This document shows, one piece after another, positions 36,506 to 45,557 of a DNA stretch of 64,000 bases. Below the pieces are notes generated by a model. That model was not told the DNA's origin, did not search any database, and saw nothing but the letters and a program-made list of their open reading frames with translations. Both the position numbers and the translations under genes were made by a program. The stretch comes from Lysobacter sp. CFH 32150 (GTDB lineage: Bacteria > Pseudomonadota > Gammaproteobacteria > Xanthomonadales > Xanthomonadaceae), in the NCBI RefSeq assembly GCF_022758295.1, contig NZ_JALDWJ010000002.1, forward strand, positions 62,001-126,000, written 5' to 3'. The stretch's first letter is position 1, and each line of letters begins with the position of its first letter.

Positions 36506-37854
36506 CTCCGGGCTCTGCCGCGACTTGGTGCTTTCTCGCGATTGCGATTGCAATTTCTGCAACGCCTCCTGCCCTCTCCCAATCCATGGCTTGGGGCAAT
36601 ATCCGCATCGCCACCTTCTTCAGTCGCTTCAGCGCCAAACCCGATCATTTTTCGAAATTCCTGTACGCACGCAACGTTCAGACAGGCAAGGAAAAACACT
36701 TCAAGCACGTTGTCGACCAGATGCTCGCCAGCGAACTGAGCATCCTCGGTCGCCCGAACGAGGCAAGCCGCTTGTTCCCTAGCGGGGCGTCACGCATGGC
36801 ACTGGATGCGCTGCCTAACAAGGACAGTTTCATTGCGGTATCCGCGGCCGACTACATCCTGAAAGAAGCGGCAACCCGGCAAGTCGTCATGGTGAACGAG
36901 GCGCATCATCGTCCGCAGACGCGCCTGCTGACCTTGGCATTGCTGCCGAAAATGCGGGCCATCGGTTACACCCATTTCGCGGCGGAAGCCGTGGACGCCG
37001 GTGACGCTGCGCTCGCAACACGCGGGTATCCAATCGAGAAAACCGGCTTCTATATCGGCGAGCCGATATATGGGGAAATCATCCGAGAAGCGTTGCGACT
37101 GGGTTACGTGGTCGTTCCTTACGAGCCGGCCAGCGAGGCCGGCACCACCGCACAGGACCGTGAGACGGGCCAGGCTGCGCATCTGAGCGAGCGAGTCTTC
37201 AAATCGAATCCGAACGCCAAGCTTTTCGTCCATGCCGGCTATGCGCATATCGACAAGTCCCCAGGACAGTTGCCGGATGACGCCAGGCCGATGGCGCTCG
37301 AGTTCAACAGGCTCACCGGCATCGTTCCCTTGAGCGTTGACCAGACCACACTCGAATACGGCAGCGCCACGGACACAACGTCCGCTTATCACCATCTGCT
37401 CGGAGAATTCGCTGTCACCAGCCCGACCGTTCTCGTGTCGCGCGCAACGCAGAAAGCCTGGTCTTTCCGCACTACGTATCACGATGTCACCGTTCTGCTG
37501 CCGACACCGTCAGATGACCTCCGCCCACGCTGGCTCGACCTCGAAGGCAAACGCCAAGCCGTCGCCGTCGGCCCGTCGGCATGCTTGCAACGGTTGCCTT
37601 GCCTGATCGAGGCACGGTATGCCGCCGAAGCCGTCGATGCCGTTCCCGCGGATCAGTTCGTGGTGCTCAGTGCGGATGAACTGGAAACTCCGTTGTATCT
37701 CGCACCCGGCAAATACCGGATCAGGCTGCGTGGAAATGATGGCAATACTGTTTCCAGCCGCAATCTGGAGGTCGCGCCGCGCCCCCGTGCTGCAGAGTCG
37801 GGACAATCAAGCGAAAATAATGTTCCCCGGCACGGAGTCACTGAGCCTGCATGA
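36502..37854 (+). CDS. Exported ChaN/EreA-like protein
   Basis: 450 residues. The signal peptide ends PPALSQS. The core has VVMVNEAHHRPQTRLLTLALLPKM, HFAAEAVDAGD and KLFVHAGYAHIDKSP, resembling the Glu-x-x-His pocket of the ChaN/TraB/erythromycin-esterase fold. The C-terminal 130 residues are a separate beta-rich part. It overlaps the dehydrogenase gene upstream and the carbonic-anhydrase gene downstream, both by ATGA. A periplasmic protein inside a cytoplasmic catabolic operon is unexpected. Function not assigned. Confidence 0.7.
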   Translation: MTPGSAATWCFLAIAIAISATPPALSQSMAWGNIRIATFFSRFSAKPDHFSKFLYARNVQTGKEKHFKHVVDQMLASELSILGRPNEASRLFPSGASRMALDALPNKDSFIAVSAADYILKEAATRQVVMVNEAHHRPQTRLLTLALLPKMRAIGYTHFAAEAVDAGDAALATRGYPIEKTGFYIGEPIYGEIIREALRLGYVVVPYEPASEAGTTAQDRETGQAAHLSERVFKSNPNAKLFVHAGYAHIDKSPGQLPDDARPMALEFNRLTGIVPLSVDQTTLEYGSATDTTSAYHHLLGEFAVTSPTVLVSRATQKAWSFRTTYHDVTVLLPTPSDDLRPRWLDLEGKRQAVAVGPSACLQRLPCLIEARYAAEAVDAVPADQFVVLSADELETPLYLAPGKYRIRLRGNDGNTVSSRNLEVAPRPRAAESGQSSENNVPRHGVTEPA

Positions 37855-38516
37855 GCACTCTCGACGACCTGCTTAGCAACAACCGCGACTGGGCCGACCG
37901 CATCAGGCAGGAGGATCCCGGCTTCTTCAAGCGCCTGTCAAAGCAACAGTCGCCGAAGTACCTATGGATCGGCTGCTCGGACTCGCGCGTGCCGGCCAAC
38001 CAGATTCTTGGGCTGGACCCGGGCGAAGTTTTCGTTCATCGCAACATCGCCAACGTGGTGGTGCACGCGGACCTCAACTGCCTGTCGGTGATCCAGTTCG
38101 CCGTGGACCTGCTCAAGGTCGAGCACATCCTTGTCGTCGGACACTATGGTTGCAGCGGCGTTCACGCCAGCCTGACCGGAAGCCGCATCGGCCTGGCCGA
38201 CAACTGGTTGCGCCATGTCGGCGACGTGGCGCAGAAGCACATGGCGTTGCTGGAGGAAGTCGAACTCGACTCGTTGCGGCATGCGCGCCTGTGCGAACTC
38301 AACGCGATCGAACAGGTCGTCAACGTCTGCCAGACGACGGTGCTGCAGGATGCATGGGCACGTGGACAACAACTGTCCGTGCACGGCTGGGTCTACAGCC
38401 TGCACGACGGTCGCGTGCGCAACATGGGCATGGACGTCGCGTCGCCGGAGCAGTTGGCCGGAGCCTACGAAACTGCACTGGCTCGCCTGAGTGGACGCCC
38501 GGGAGCTGATGTATGA
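37851..38516 (+). CDS. Beta-class carbonic anhydrase
   Basis: 221 residues interconverting CO2 and bicarbonate. Zinc ligands Cys42 (WIGCSDSRVP, with Asp44-Arg46 dyad), His98 and Cys101 (VVGHYGCSGV) are intact. FVHRNIANVV and GWVYSLHDGRV are family motifs. It is inserted by start/stop overlaps between the exported gene and the deaminase gene. Since ACMS decarboxylase in the same operon releases CO2, a role in hydrating that CO2 is plausible but inferred. Confidence 0.95.
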   Translation: MSTLDDLLSNNRDWADRIRQEDPGFFKRLSKQQSPKYLWIGCSDSRVPANQILGLDPGEVFVHRNIANVVVHADLNCLSVIQFAVDLLKVEHILVVGHYGCSGVHASLTGSRIGLADNWLRHVGDVAQKHMALLEEVELDSLRHARLCELNAIEQVVNVCQTTVLQDAWARGQQLSVHGWVYSLHDGRVRNMGMDVASPEQLAGAYETALARLSGRPGADV

Positions 38517-38938
38517 GCGATGCCATCCAGACCGGGAGTGCACCCAAGCCAGTAGGCATCTACCCACATGCGCGCCGTGTCGACAAATTGCTGTTCCTGT
38601 CCGGCATCGGCCCACGCGATCCGGCGACCAACGCGATCGTCGGTAATGAATATTTTGCCGATGGCCGCGTGCGCCATTACGACATCGTGGCGCAGGCGCG
38701 CGCGGTGTTCGCCAATGTGCGCGCCGTGCTCGAAGCCAGCGGCGCGCGATGGGAGGACCTGGTCGACGTGACTGTGTATCTCACCGACATGTCCCGTGAC
38801 TTCAAGGCCTACAACGCAGTCTGGGCCGAACATTTCCCCGACACCGCGACGGCGCCTTGTCGCACCACTCTCGGTATCACTGCACTCCCGACGCCGATCG
38901 CGATCGAATTGAAGTGCATCGCCGTGGTGAAGGAGTAA
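38513..38938 (+). CDS. RidA-family deaminase, probably 2-aminomuconate deaminase
   Basis: 141 residues of the YjgF/RidA fold: [70 protein letters not shown]. Members in kynurenine/nitrobenzoate clusters deaminate 2-aminomuconate to 4-oxalocrotonate plus ammonia, and the position between dehydrogenase and dioxygenase genes supports this. The start overlaps the carbonic anhydrase stop. Confidence 0.88.
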   Translation: MSDAIQTGSAPKPVGIYPHARRVDKLLFLSGIGPRDPATNAIVGNEYFADGRVRHYDIVAQARAVFANVRAVLEASGARWEDLVDVTVYLTDMSRDFKAYNAVWAEHFPDTATAPCRTTLGITALPTPIAIELKCIAVVKE

Positions 38939-38943
38939 CTACC

Positions 38944-39474
38944 ATGCTACCCGCCCCATTCAATCTCCAGGCGTGGATCGACGAGCACCGTCACCTGCTG
39001 AAGCCGCCAGTCGGCAACAAGTGCGTCTTCAACGGCGACTTCATCGTGATGGTGGTCGGCGGTCCCAACCAGCGCACTGACTACCACTGGGATGAAGGCC
39101 CTGAATGGTTTTACCAACTCGAGGGCGAGATGGTGCTGCGTATCCAAGAGGACGGTGCGGTGCGCGATATCCCCATACGCGCTGGCGAAACTCTCCTGCT
39201 GCCGCCACGCGTGCCGCATTCGCCGCAGCGCATGCCCGACTCCATCGGCCTGGTCATCGAACGCAAGCGCTTGGCGCACGAGGACGACGGGCTGCTGTGG
39301 TTCTGCGAGCGCTGCAATACCAAACTCTACGAAGAGTTCTTCCATCTGGTCGATGTCGAAAAGGATTTCCTCGCGGTGTTCGATCGGTTCTACGCTTCGC
39401 CCGAACACCGCACGTGCAAGCATTGCGGGCATCTCAATCCGGCCCCGGCCAAGTACGTGACGCCGGAAGCCTGA
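38944..39474 (+). CDS. 3-hydroxyanthranilate 3,4-dioxygenase
   Basis: 176-residue cupin that opens the ring of 3-hydroxyanthranilate to ACMS. Iron ligands His48 and Glu54 ([12 protein letters not shown]) and His92 (VPHSPQ) match the bacterial enzyme. The extra rubredoxin-like iron site CERC (121-124) and CKHC (158-161), typical of bacterial members, is present. It follows the deaminase gene by 5 nt and precedes the decarboxylase gene by 4 nt. Known symbols are haaO or nbaC. Confidence 0.96.
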   Translation: MLPAPFNLQAWIDEHRHLLKPPVGNKCVFNGDFIVMVVGGPNQRTDYHWDEGPEWFYQLEGEMVLRIQEDGAVRDIPIRAGETLLLPPRVPHSPQRMPDSIGLVIERKRLAHEDDGLLWFCERCNTKLYEEFFHLVDVEKDFLAVFDRFYASPEHRTCKHCGHLNPAPAKYVTPEA

Positions 39475-39478
39475 CCGC

Positions 39479-40489
39479 ATGCTCAAGATCGACACCCACG
39501 CTCATTACCTGCCCCGCGACTGGCCCGATCTCGCCGCGAAGTACGGCGATATCCGCTTCCCGGTGATCCACCACGGCGACGACGGGCGCCATCGCATCTA
39601 CAAGGATGGCAAGTTCTTCCGCGAGATCTGGCCCAAGACCTGGGATCCGCACGAGCGCATCGCCGACTACGCGCGCTTCGGCGTGCAGGTGCAGGTGATC
39701 AGCACGGTGCCGGTGATGTTCAGTTACTGGGCCAAGCCGCACCACGCGCTGGAGTTGCACCAGTCGCTCAACGATCACATGGCCGAAACGTGTCGCGAGC
39801 ACCCACGGCATTACGCGGGCATCGGCACGGTTCCGATGCAGTCCCCGTCGCTGGCCGTGCGTGAACTCGAGCGCTGCATGGACCAGCTCAACCTGCAGGG
39901 CGTGCAGATCGGTTCGCACATCGGCGAATGGAACCTCGATGCGCCGGAGCTGTTCGAGTTTTTCGAGGCCGCAAGCGAACTCGGCGCGGCAATCCTGGTG
40001 CATCCCTGGGACATGATGGGTGCCGAATCGATGCCGAAATATTGGCTGCCGTGGCTCGTCGGCATGCCGGCGGAGCAGTCGCGCGCGGCGTGTTGCCTGA
40101 TCTTCGGCGGCGTGCTGGAACGCCTGCCGAAACTGAAGGTGTGCCTGGCGCATGGTGGCGGCAGCTTCCCCTACACCATCGGCCGCATCGAACACGGCTT
40201 CAACATGCGTCCGGACCTGGTCGCCACCGACAATTTCCGCAATCCGCGCGATTACCTCTCGCGCCTGTATTTCGATTCGTGGGTGGCCGACGAACGCGCA
40301 TTGCGCTACCTGATCGACACGTGCGATGTGTCGCGGGTCATGCTCGGTACCGACTACCCGTTCCCACTCGGTGAACAGCAGCCCGGTGCCGGTATCGCCG
40401 CGCTGCAATTGAATCCCGCCGAGCAGGCGCGCCTCTATCACGGCACCGCGCTGGAATGGCTCGGATTGTCCGCCAATCGCTTCCAGTGA
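39479..40489 (+). CDS. 2-amino-3-carboxymuconate-6-semialdehyde decarboxylase (ACMSD)
   Basis: 336-residue amidohydrolase-fold decarboxylase diverting ACMS from quinolinate/NAD synthesis to 2-aminomuconate semialdehyde with release of CO2. Metal ligands are visible: His7 and His9 (DTHAHYLP), His175 (ILVHPWD), Asp292 (MLGTDYPFP), plus active-site His225 (LAHGGGSFP). Length and motifs match bacterial NbaD. Confidence 0.96.
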   Translation: MLKIDTHAHYLPRDWPDLAAKYGDIRFPVIHHGDDGRHRIYKDGKFFREIWPKTWDPHERIADYARFGVQVQVISTVPVMFSYWAKPHHALELHQSLNDHMAETCREHPRHYAGIGTVPMQSPSLAVRELERCMDQLNLQGVQIGSHIGEWNLDAPELFEFFEAASELGAAILVHPWDMMGAESMPKYWLPWLVGMPAEQSRAACCLIFGGVLERLPKLKVCLAHGGGSFPYTIGRIEHGFNMRPDLVATDNFRNPRDYLSRLYFDSWVADERALRYLIDTCDVSRVMLGTDYPFPLGEQQPGAGIAALQLNPAEQARLYHGTALEWLGLSANRFQ

Positions 40490-40493
40490 CCCG

Positions 40494-41783
40494 ATGACCG
40501 ACCTCTTCAGCGACGCCTACGCGCAAGCGCAAGACGCCACCGATCCGCTGCGCGAGTTGCGCAACGAATTCCACATTCCGTTGCACGACGGCCACGGCAT
40601 GCCGGAAGAACAGGCCTACTTCTGCGGCAACTCGCTCGGCCTGCAGCCCAAGGGCGCGCGGGCGATGGTCGAAGAGGTGCTGGACAAGTGGGCACGCGAT
40701 GCCGTCGAGGGCCACTTCCTCGAACCGGCGCCCTGGATGCCGTACCACGAATTGGTGCGCGAGCAGCTGGCGACCGTGGTCGGTGCGCAGCCATCCGAAG
40801 TGGTGGCGATGAATTCGCTGACTGCGAACCTGCACCTGATGATGGTCAGTTTCTATCGACCCACACGCGAGCGTCCGGCGATCCTGATGGAAGCCGGCGC
40901 GTTTCCGTCCGACCACCATGCGCTCGAATCGCAGGTGCGCTTCCACGGCTTCGATCCGGCGACTGACCTGATCGAACTGGAAGCCGACGAAGCAGATGGC
41001 ACGATCTCGATGCAGGCCATCGAGCGCGCGATCGCCAAGCATGGCCAACGCCTGGCTTTGATCGCATGGCCCGGGGTGCAGTACCGCACCGGTCAGGCTT
41101 TCGATCTCAAGGAAATCGCGCGCCTGGGACACGCCGCCGGCGCCATTGTCGGCTTCGACCTCGCGCATGCCGTCGGCAATCTACCGCTGCAACTGCACGA
41201 CAGCGATGCCGATTTCGCGGTGTGGTGCCATTACAAATACATGAACTCGGGACCAGGCGCGGTCGGCGGCTGTTTCGTGCACGCGCGCCACGCACGGACC
41301 GATCGCCCGCGTTTCGCCGGCTGGTGGGGCCACGATCAGGCCACGCGCTTCCGGATGGGTCCGGAGTTCGTACCGACGCCGGGCGCCGACGGCTGGCAGC
41401 TCAGCAACCCCCCGATCCTCGGCCTCGCGCCGCTGCGTGCTTCGCTCGATCTGTTCGGACGCGCCGGCATGATGGCGCTGCGCGAAAAATCGCTGCGGCT
41501 TACCGGTTATCTCGAGGCAGTGATCCGCGAACGCTTGGCCGATACGTTGCAGATCGTGACCCCACGCGAACCGGAACGCCGCGGCGCGCAGTTGTCGTTG
41601 CGCGTCATCGGTGGACGCGAGCGTGGCCGAGCCCTGTTTGAATTCCTGGCCTCGCAGGGCGTGCTCGGCGATTGGCGCGAACCCGACGTGATCCGGATCT
41701 CCCCCGCCCCCCTCTACAACACCCACACCGACGTGCTGCGCTTCGCGCGCACGGTCGAAGCCTGGCGCGGAGCATCGGCATGA
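40494..41783 (+). CDS. kynU: Kynureninase
   Basis: 429-residue PLP enzyme cleaving 3-hydroxykynurenine to 3-hydroxyanthranilate and alanine. The N-terminal FCGNSLGLQPKG and the PLP Lys248 in WCHYKYMNSGPGAVGG are diagnostic, and FDLAHAVGN holds the PLP-binding Asp. The start of kmo overlaps its stop. The D-/L-alanine formed gives a loose link to alanine metabolism only. Confidence 0.97.
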   Translation: MTDLFSDAYAQAQDATDPLRELRNEFHIPLHDGHGMPEEQAYFCGNSLGLQPKGARAMVEEVLDKWARDAVEGHFLEPAPWMPYHELVREQLATVVGAQPSEVVAMNSLTANLHLMMVSFYRPTRERPAILMEAGAFPSDHHALESQVRFHGFDPATDLIELEADEADGTISMQAIERAIAKHGQRLALIAWPGVQYRTGQAFDLKEIARLGHAAGAIVGFDLAHAVGNLPLQLHDSDADFAVWCHYKYMNSGPGAVGGCFVHARHARTDRPRFAGWWGHDQATRFRMGPEFVPTPGADGWQLSNPPILGLAPLRASLDLFGRAGMMALREKSLRLTGYLEAVIRERLADTLQIVTPREPERRGAQLSLRVIGGRERGRALFEFLASQGVLGDWREPDVIRISPAPLYNTHTDVLRFARTVEAWRGASA

Positions 41784-43132
41784 CCTCGCGCCATCTCACC
41801 ATCGTCGGCGCGGGCCTTGCCGGCGCCCTGCTCGCCACCCTGCTCGCCAAGCGCGGTTGGCAGGTCGATGTGTTCGAACGCCGCGGCGATCCACGCGTGC
41901 TCGGCTACGCCGGCGGACGCTCGATCAACCTGGCCCTGGCCGAACGCGGCCTGCACGCGTTGCGCAACGCCGACGCGGACGCAGCGGTGCTCGACAAGGC
42001 GGTGATGATGCGCGGTCGCATGGTCCACTTCCTTGACGGCAGCCAGCAGTTGCAACGTTACGGACGCGACGATTCGGAAGTCATCTGGTCGATCAGTCGT
42101 GGCGAGCTGAACCTCACGCTGATCGACGCAGCCGAAGCTGCCGGCGCCCGCCTGCACTTCGACCGACGCCTCGATCACGTCGACTTCGACCGCGGTATCG
42201 CCCATTTCCTCGGTGACGGCGCCTCGCATCCGCATGCTTTCACGGCGTTGGTCGGTGCCGACGGCGCAGGCTCCGCCCTGCGATCCGAAATGGGCAAGTG
42301 CACACCGCTCGGCGAGCGCACGGAGTTCCTCGGTCACGGTTACAAGGAACTGGAGATCCCGCCCACCATCGATGGCGATTTCCAACTCGAGGCGAACGCC
42401 CTGCACATCTGGCCGCGTGGCGGCTACATGTGCATCGCCCTGCCCAACGACGAGCGCACCTTCACTGTCACGCTGTTCCTGCCCAACGAAGGCGATCCAA
42501 GCTTCGAGACGATCCAGGACGGCGCCGATGCGCGCGCCCTGTTTGCCCGCGACTTCGCCGATGCGCTGCCGCTGATCCCCGAGCTCGAATCGGACTTCGA
42601 GAACAATCCGACCGGCACGCTCGCGACGTTGTACCTGGAGCGCTGGCACCTCGATGGCCGCGCGGTGCTGCTCGGCGACGCCGCGCATGCGATGGTGCCG
42701 TTCCACGGCCAGGGCATGAACTGCGCGTTCGAGGATTGCGTCGCACTGGCCAACCACCTCGACGGCGATGGCGACCTCGAAACTGCATTCGCCGCCTTCG
42801 AGGCCGAACGTCGACCGAACGCGTTGGCGATCCAGGCGATGGCACTCGAGAACTACCTGGAGATGCGTGCGCGCGTCGACGATGCCGATTTCCTGCTGCA
42901 ACGCGCCCTGGAGCGGCAACTAGCCGAGCGCCATCCTGGCCGTTTCGCACCGCGCTACGCGATGGTGACCTTCCGCCGCCTGCCCTATGCCACCGCCTTC
43001 GAGCGTGGCCGCGTGCAACGGGAATTGCTGGTCGAGGCCACCCGCGGCCGCGACTCGCTCGACGGCATCGACTGGGCATGGCTGGATGCGGAGGTCGAGC
43101 GGCGCCTGTCGCCGCTGGCCAGCGAAGCCTGA
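41780..43132 (+). CDS. kmo: Kynurenine 3-monooxygenase
   Basis: 450-residue FAD enzyme hydroxylating kynurenine with NADPH and O2. It has the dinucleotide motif IVGAGLAGALLA, GGRSINLALAERGLHAL, the substrate-side HGYKELEIPP and the second FAD motif GDAAHAMVPFHGQGMN, all Kmo-specific. It overlaps kynU by ATGA. The pathway set here starts at kynurenine; kynA and kynB are not in the window. Confidence 0.97.
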   Translation: MTSRHLTIVGAGLAGALLATLLAKRGWQVDVFERRGDPRVLGYAGGRSINLALAERGLHALRNADADAAVLDKAVMMRGRMVHFLDGSQQLQRYGRDDSEVIWSISRGELNLTLIDAAEAAGARLHFDRRLDHVDFDRGIAHFLGDGASHPHAFTALVGADGAGSALRSEMGKCTPLGERTEFLGHGYKELEIPPTIDGDFQLEANALHIWPRGGYMCIALPNDERTFTVTLFLPNEGDPSFETIQDGADARALFARDFADALPLIPELESDFENNPTGTLATLYLERWHLDGRAVLLGDAAHAMVPFHGQGMNCAFEDCVALANHLDGDGDLETAFAAFEAERRPNALAIQAMALENYLEMRARVDDADFLLQRALERQLAERHPGRFAPRYAMVTFRRLPYATAFERGRVQRELLVEATRGRDSLDGIDWAWLDAEVERRLSPLASEA

Positions 43133-43197
43133 GACCTGTCGCAACTGGCGAGACGCCCGTGGCGCATGCTGCGATCACCACCCCCTTGTGAGCCACG

Positions 43198-44640
43198 ATG
43201 CCGGCCAGCTTCCTGTTCTACGACCTGGAAACCTTCGGTAGCGATCCGCGCACGTCGCGCATCGCCCAGTTCGCTGCCATCCGCACCGACGCCGAACTGA
43301 ACCAGGTCGACGAACCGATCAGCCTGTTCGTCCAGCCTGCCGACGACCTGCTGCCCTCGCCTGTCGCCACGCTGATCACCGGCATCTCCCCGCAGCAGGC
43401 ACTGCGCGACGGCATCAACGAAGCGGAAGCCTTCGCCCGCATCTTCGACGAGATGGCGCGACCGGAAACCTGTGCGCTCGGCTACAACTCGCTGCGTTTC
43501 GACGATGAATTCACCCGCTACGGCTTCTTCCGCAACTTCTACGATGCCTACGAACGCGAGTGGCGCGGCGGCAACAGCCGCTGGGACCTGCTCGACGTGA
43601 TGCGGCTGGCGCATGCGCTACGCCCGGAAGGTATCGAATGGCCGCAACGCGAAGATGGCGCGACCTCTTTCAAGCTGGAGCACCTCGCGCAGGCCAACGG
43701 CGTTCGCGAAGGCGACGCGCACGAAGCGCTGTCGGATGTGCGCGCACTGATCGGCCTGGCGCGCAGGCTTAGGGCGGCGCAGCCGAAATTGTGGGACTAC
43801 GCACTGCGTCTGCGCGACAAGCGCTATGCCGCGCAGTTGATCGATGTGGTGGCCATGACGCCGGTACTGCACGTGTCCCAACGATATCCTGCGTCGCGAT
43901 TGTGCGCAGCCGCCGTGTTGCCGTTGGCACGGCACCCGCGTGTCGACAACCGGGTCATCGTATTCGACCTCGATAGCGAGCCTGATGCCTTGCTCGACCT
44001 CGACGCCGAAGATATCGCCGACCGCCTCTACACGCCTATCGCCGACCTGCCCGAAGGCGAGACGCGGATTCCACTCAAGGAAGTACATCTCAGCAAATGT
44101 CCGGCCCTGGTGGCCTGGGATCACCTGCGCGAAGCCGATTTCACCCGTTTGCTGATCGATCCGGCGACAGTGGAGCGTCGCGCCGTGCGCCTGCGCGAGG
44201 CGGGCCCTGCACTCGTCGAGAAAGTGCGCCGCGTGTATGCCAGCGATCGGGTGCGCGAACCAGCCGATGTCGACGCCTCGCTTTACGATGGCTTCATCGG
44301 CGATGGCGACAAGCGCAAGTTCGCCGCGGTGCGTTCGATCCCGCCAAACGCGCTCGCCGGGCACGAATTCCACTTCCAGGACGCGCGGTTACCTGAGCTG
44401 TTGTTCCGCTATCGCGCCCGCAATTGGCCGCACACGCTGGACACCGCTGAACGCCAGCGCTGGGACGACTACCGCCGGTTGCGACTAGGCCAGGAATCGG
44501 GTTTGTCCGAACTGAGTTTCGACGGCTTCCGTACCGAGCTGGCCGCACTGCGCGTGACCCATGCCGGCGATGGCGGCAAACTGGCCTTGCTCGACCAGCT
44601 CGAAGGCTGGGGCCGCGACATCGAAGCGAGCCTGCGATGA
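43198..44640 (+). CDS. sbcB: Exodeoxyribonuclease I
   Basis: 480-residue 3'-5' single-strand DNA exonuclease. The DEDDh catalytic start FLFYDLETFGSDPRTSRIAQFA (Asp9, Glu11), GYNSLRFDDEFTRYGFFRNFYD and HEALSDVRALIGLARRL are intact, followed by the SH3-like and C-terminal regions (NWPHTLD...RWDDYRRLRL). It follows kmo by 65 nt. Confidence 0.96.
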   Translation: MPASFLFYDLETFGSDPRTSRIAQFAAIRTDAELNQVDEPISLFVQPADDLLPSPVATLITGISPQQALRDGINEAEAFARIFDEMARPETCALGYNSLRFDDEFTRYGFFRNFYDAYEREWRGGNSRWDLLDVMRLAHALRPEGIEWPQREDGATSFKLEHLAQANGVREGDAHEALSDVRALIGLARRLRAAQPKLWDYALRLRDKRYAAQLIDVVAMTPVLHVSQRYPASRLCAAAVLPLARHPRVDNRVIVFDLDSEPDALLDLDAEDIADRLYTPIADLPEGETRIPLKEVHLSKCPALVAWDHLREADFTRLLIDPATVERRAVRLREAGPALVEKVRRVYASDRVREPADVDASLYDGFIGDGDKRKFAAVRSIPPNALAGHEFHFQDARLPELLFRYRARNWPHTLDTAERQRWDDYRRLRLGQESGLSELSFDGFRTELAALRVTHAGDGGKLALLDQLEGWGRDIEASLR

Positions 44641-45323
44641 CTACCTACTTCACCGATGCCAGCTTCAAGTTTCTGCGCGGACTGGCGCGCCATAACAATC
44701 GCGAATGGTTCCTCGCGCACAAGGGCGACTACGACACGCACGTGCGCCAGCCGTTCCAGAGACTGTTGACCGACTTGCAGCCGCACCTTGCGGAAATCAG
44801 CACGCACTACCGCGCCGATCCCAAGCCGGTCGGCGGTTCGATGTTCCGCATCCAGCGCGACACCCGCTTCGCCAACGACAAGACGCCGTACAAGTCGTGG
44901 CAAGGCGCGCGCCTGTTCCACGAGCGCGGGCGCCAGGTCGAAGCCCCCTCGTTCTACCTCCACCTGCAAGCCGGCAACTGTTTCATCGGCGCCGGGCTGT
45001 GGCATCCGGAATCGGCGACGCAGCGCAGGCTGCGGCAGTTCATCTTCGATAATCCCGGCAGCTGGAAAGCTGCGGCGCATGCGCCGGCCTTCAGGCGCCG
45101 ATTCGATCTCGACGATGAGGAGAAGCTGGTGCGGCCCCCGCGCGGGTTCCCGGCGGAGTTCGAGTTCATCGACGATCTCAAGCGCAAGAACTTCGTGGCC
45201 TTCCGCGCCATTGACGACAGCGTGATGCTTGGCCCGAAGCTGCGGCAGTCGCTCGCAAGCGATCTCGCCGGCCTCGCGCCGTTCGTCGATTACCTCTGCG
45301 CCGCGCTCGACCTGGAGTTCTGA
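44637..45323 (+). CDS. DUF2461 family protein
   Basis: 228 residues with the DUF2461/TIGR02453 motifs FLRGLARHNNREWFLAHKGDYD, FRIQRDTRFANDKTPYKSWQGARLFH, SFYLHLQAGNCFIGAGLWHPE and the ending FVDYLCAALDLEF. Function unknown. It overlaps the sbcB stop (ATGA) and closes the long co-directional run. Confidence 0.9.
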   Translation: MTTYFTDASFKFLRGLARHNNREWFLAHKGDYDTHVRQPFQRLLTDLQPHLAEISTHYRADPKPVGGSMFRIQRDTRFANDKTPYKSWQGARLFHERGRQVEAPSFYLHLQAGNCFIGAGLWHPESATQRRLRQFIFDNPGSWKAAAHAPAFRRRFDLDDEEKLVRPPRGFPAEFEFIDDLKRKNFVAFRAIDDSVMLGPKLRQSLASDLAGLAPFVDYLCAALDLEF

Positions 45324-45420
45324 CTCGCCAATAGGTTCGCGGGCGTCAGGCGCCCGGGCTGGGCCTGGATCAGCTCGATGCGTCCACCGGCATTGCCGTT
45401 TCGTGACCTGGCACAGGCTC

Positions 45421-45462
45421 CATGCCGCACCGCGGCATGACATACCCGTACGTATGGGTATG
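45421..45462. repeat. Two adjacent palindromes
   Basis: CATGCCGC-ACC-GCGGCATG (45421-45439) is a perfect 8-bp stem, and 2 nt on a near-palindrome CATACCCGTACG/TATGGGTATG (45441-45462) follows. Neither has a T-run. They lie 96 nt before the exported hydrolase gene and could be a terminator, an mRNA structure or an operator pair. Confidence 0.6.
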
Positions 45463-45557
45463 CTCCGCGGCGATGCGTTGGTCATGGACGACGCAGGCAT
45501 ACCTTTCCGCGGCAACGCCGTGAGGGTGAAGCCGCGCAGAAGTCGGGGGAAACAAAC

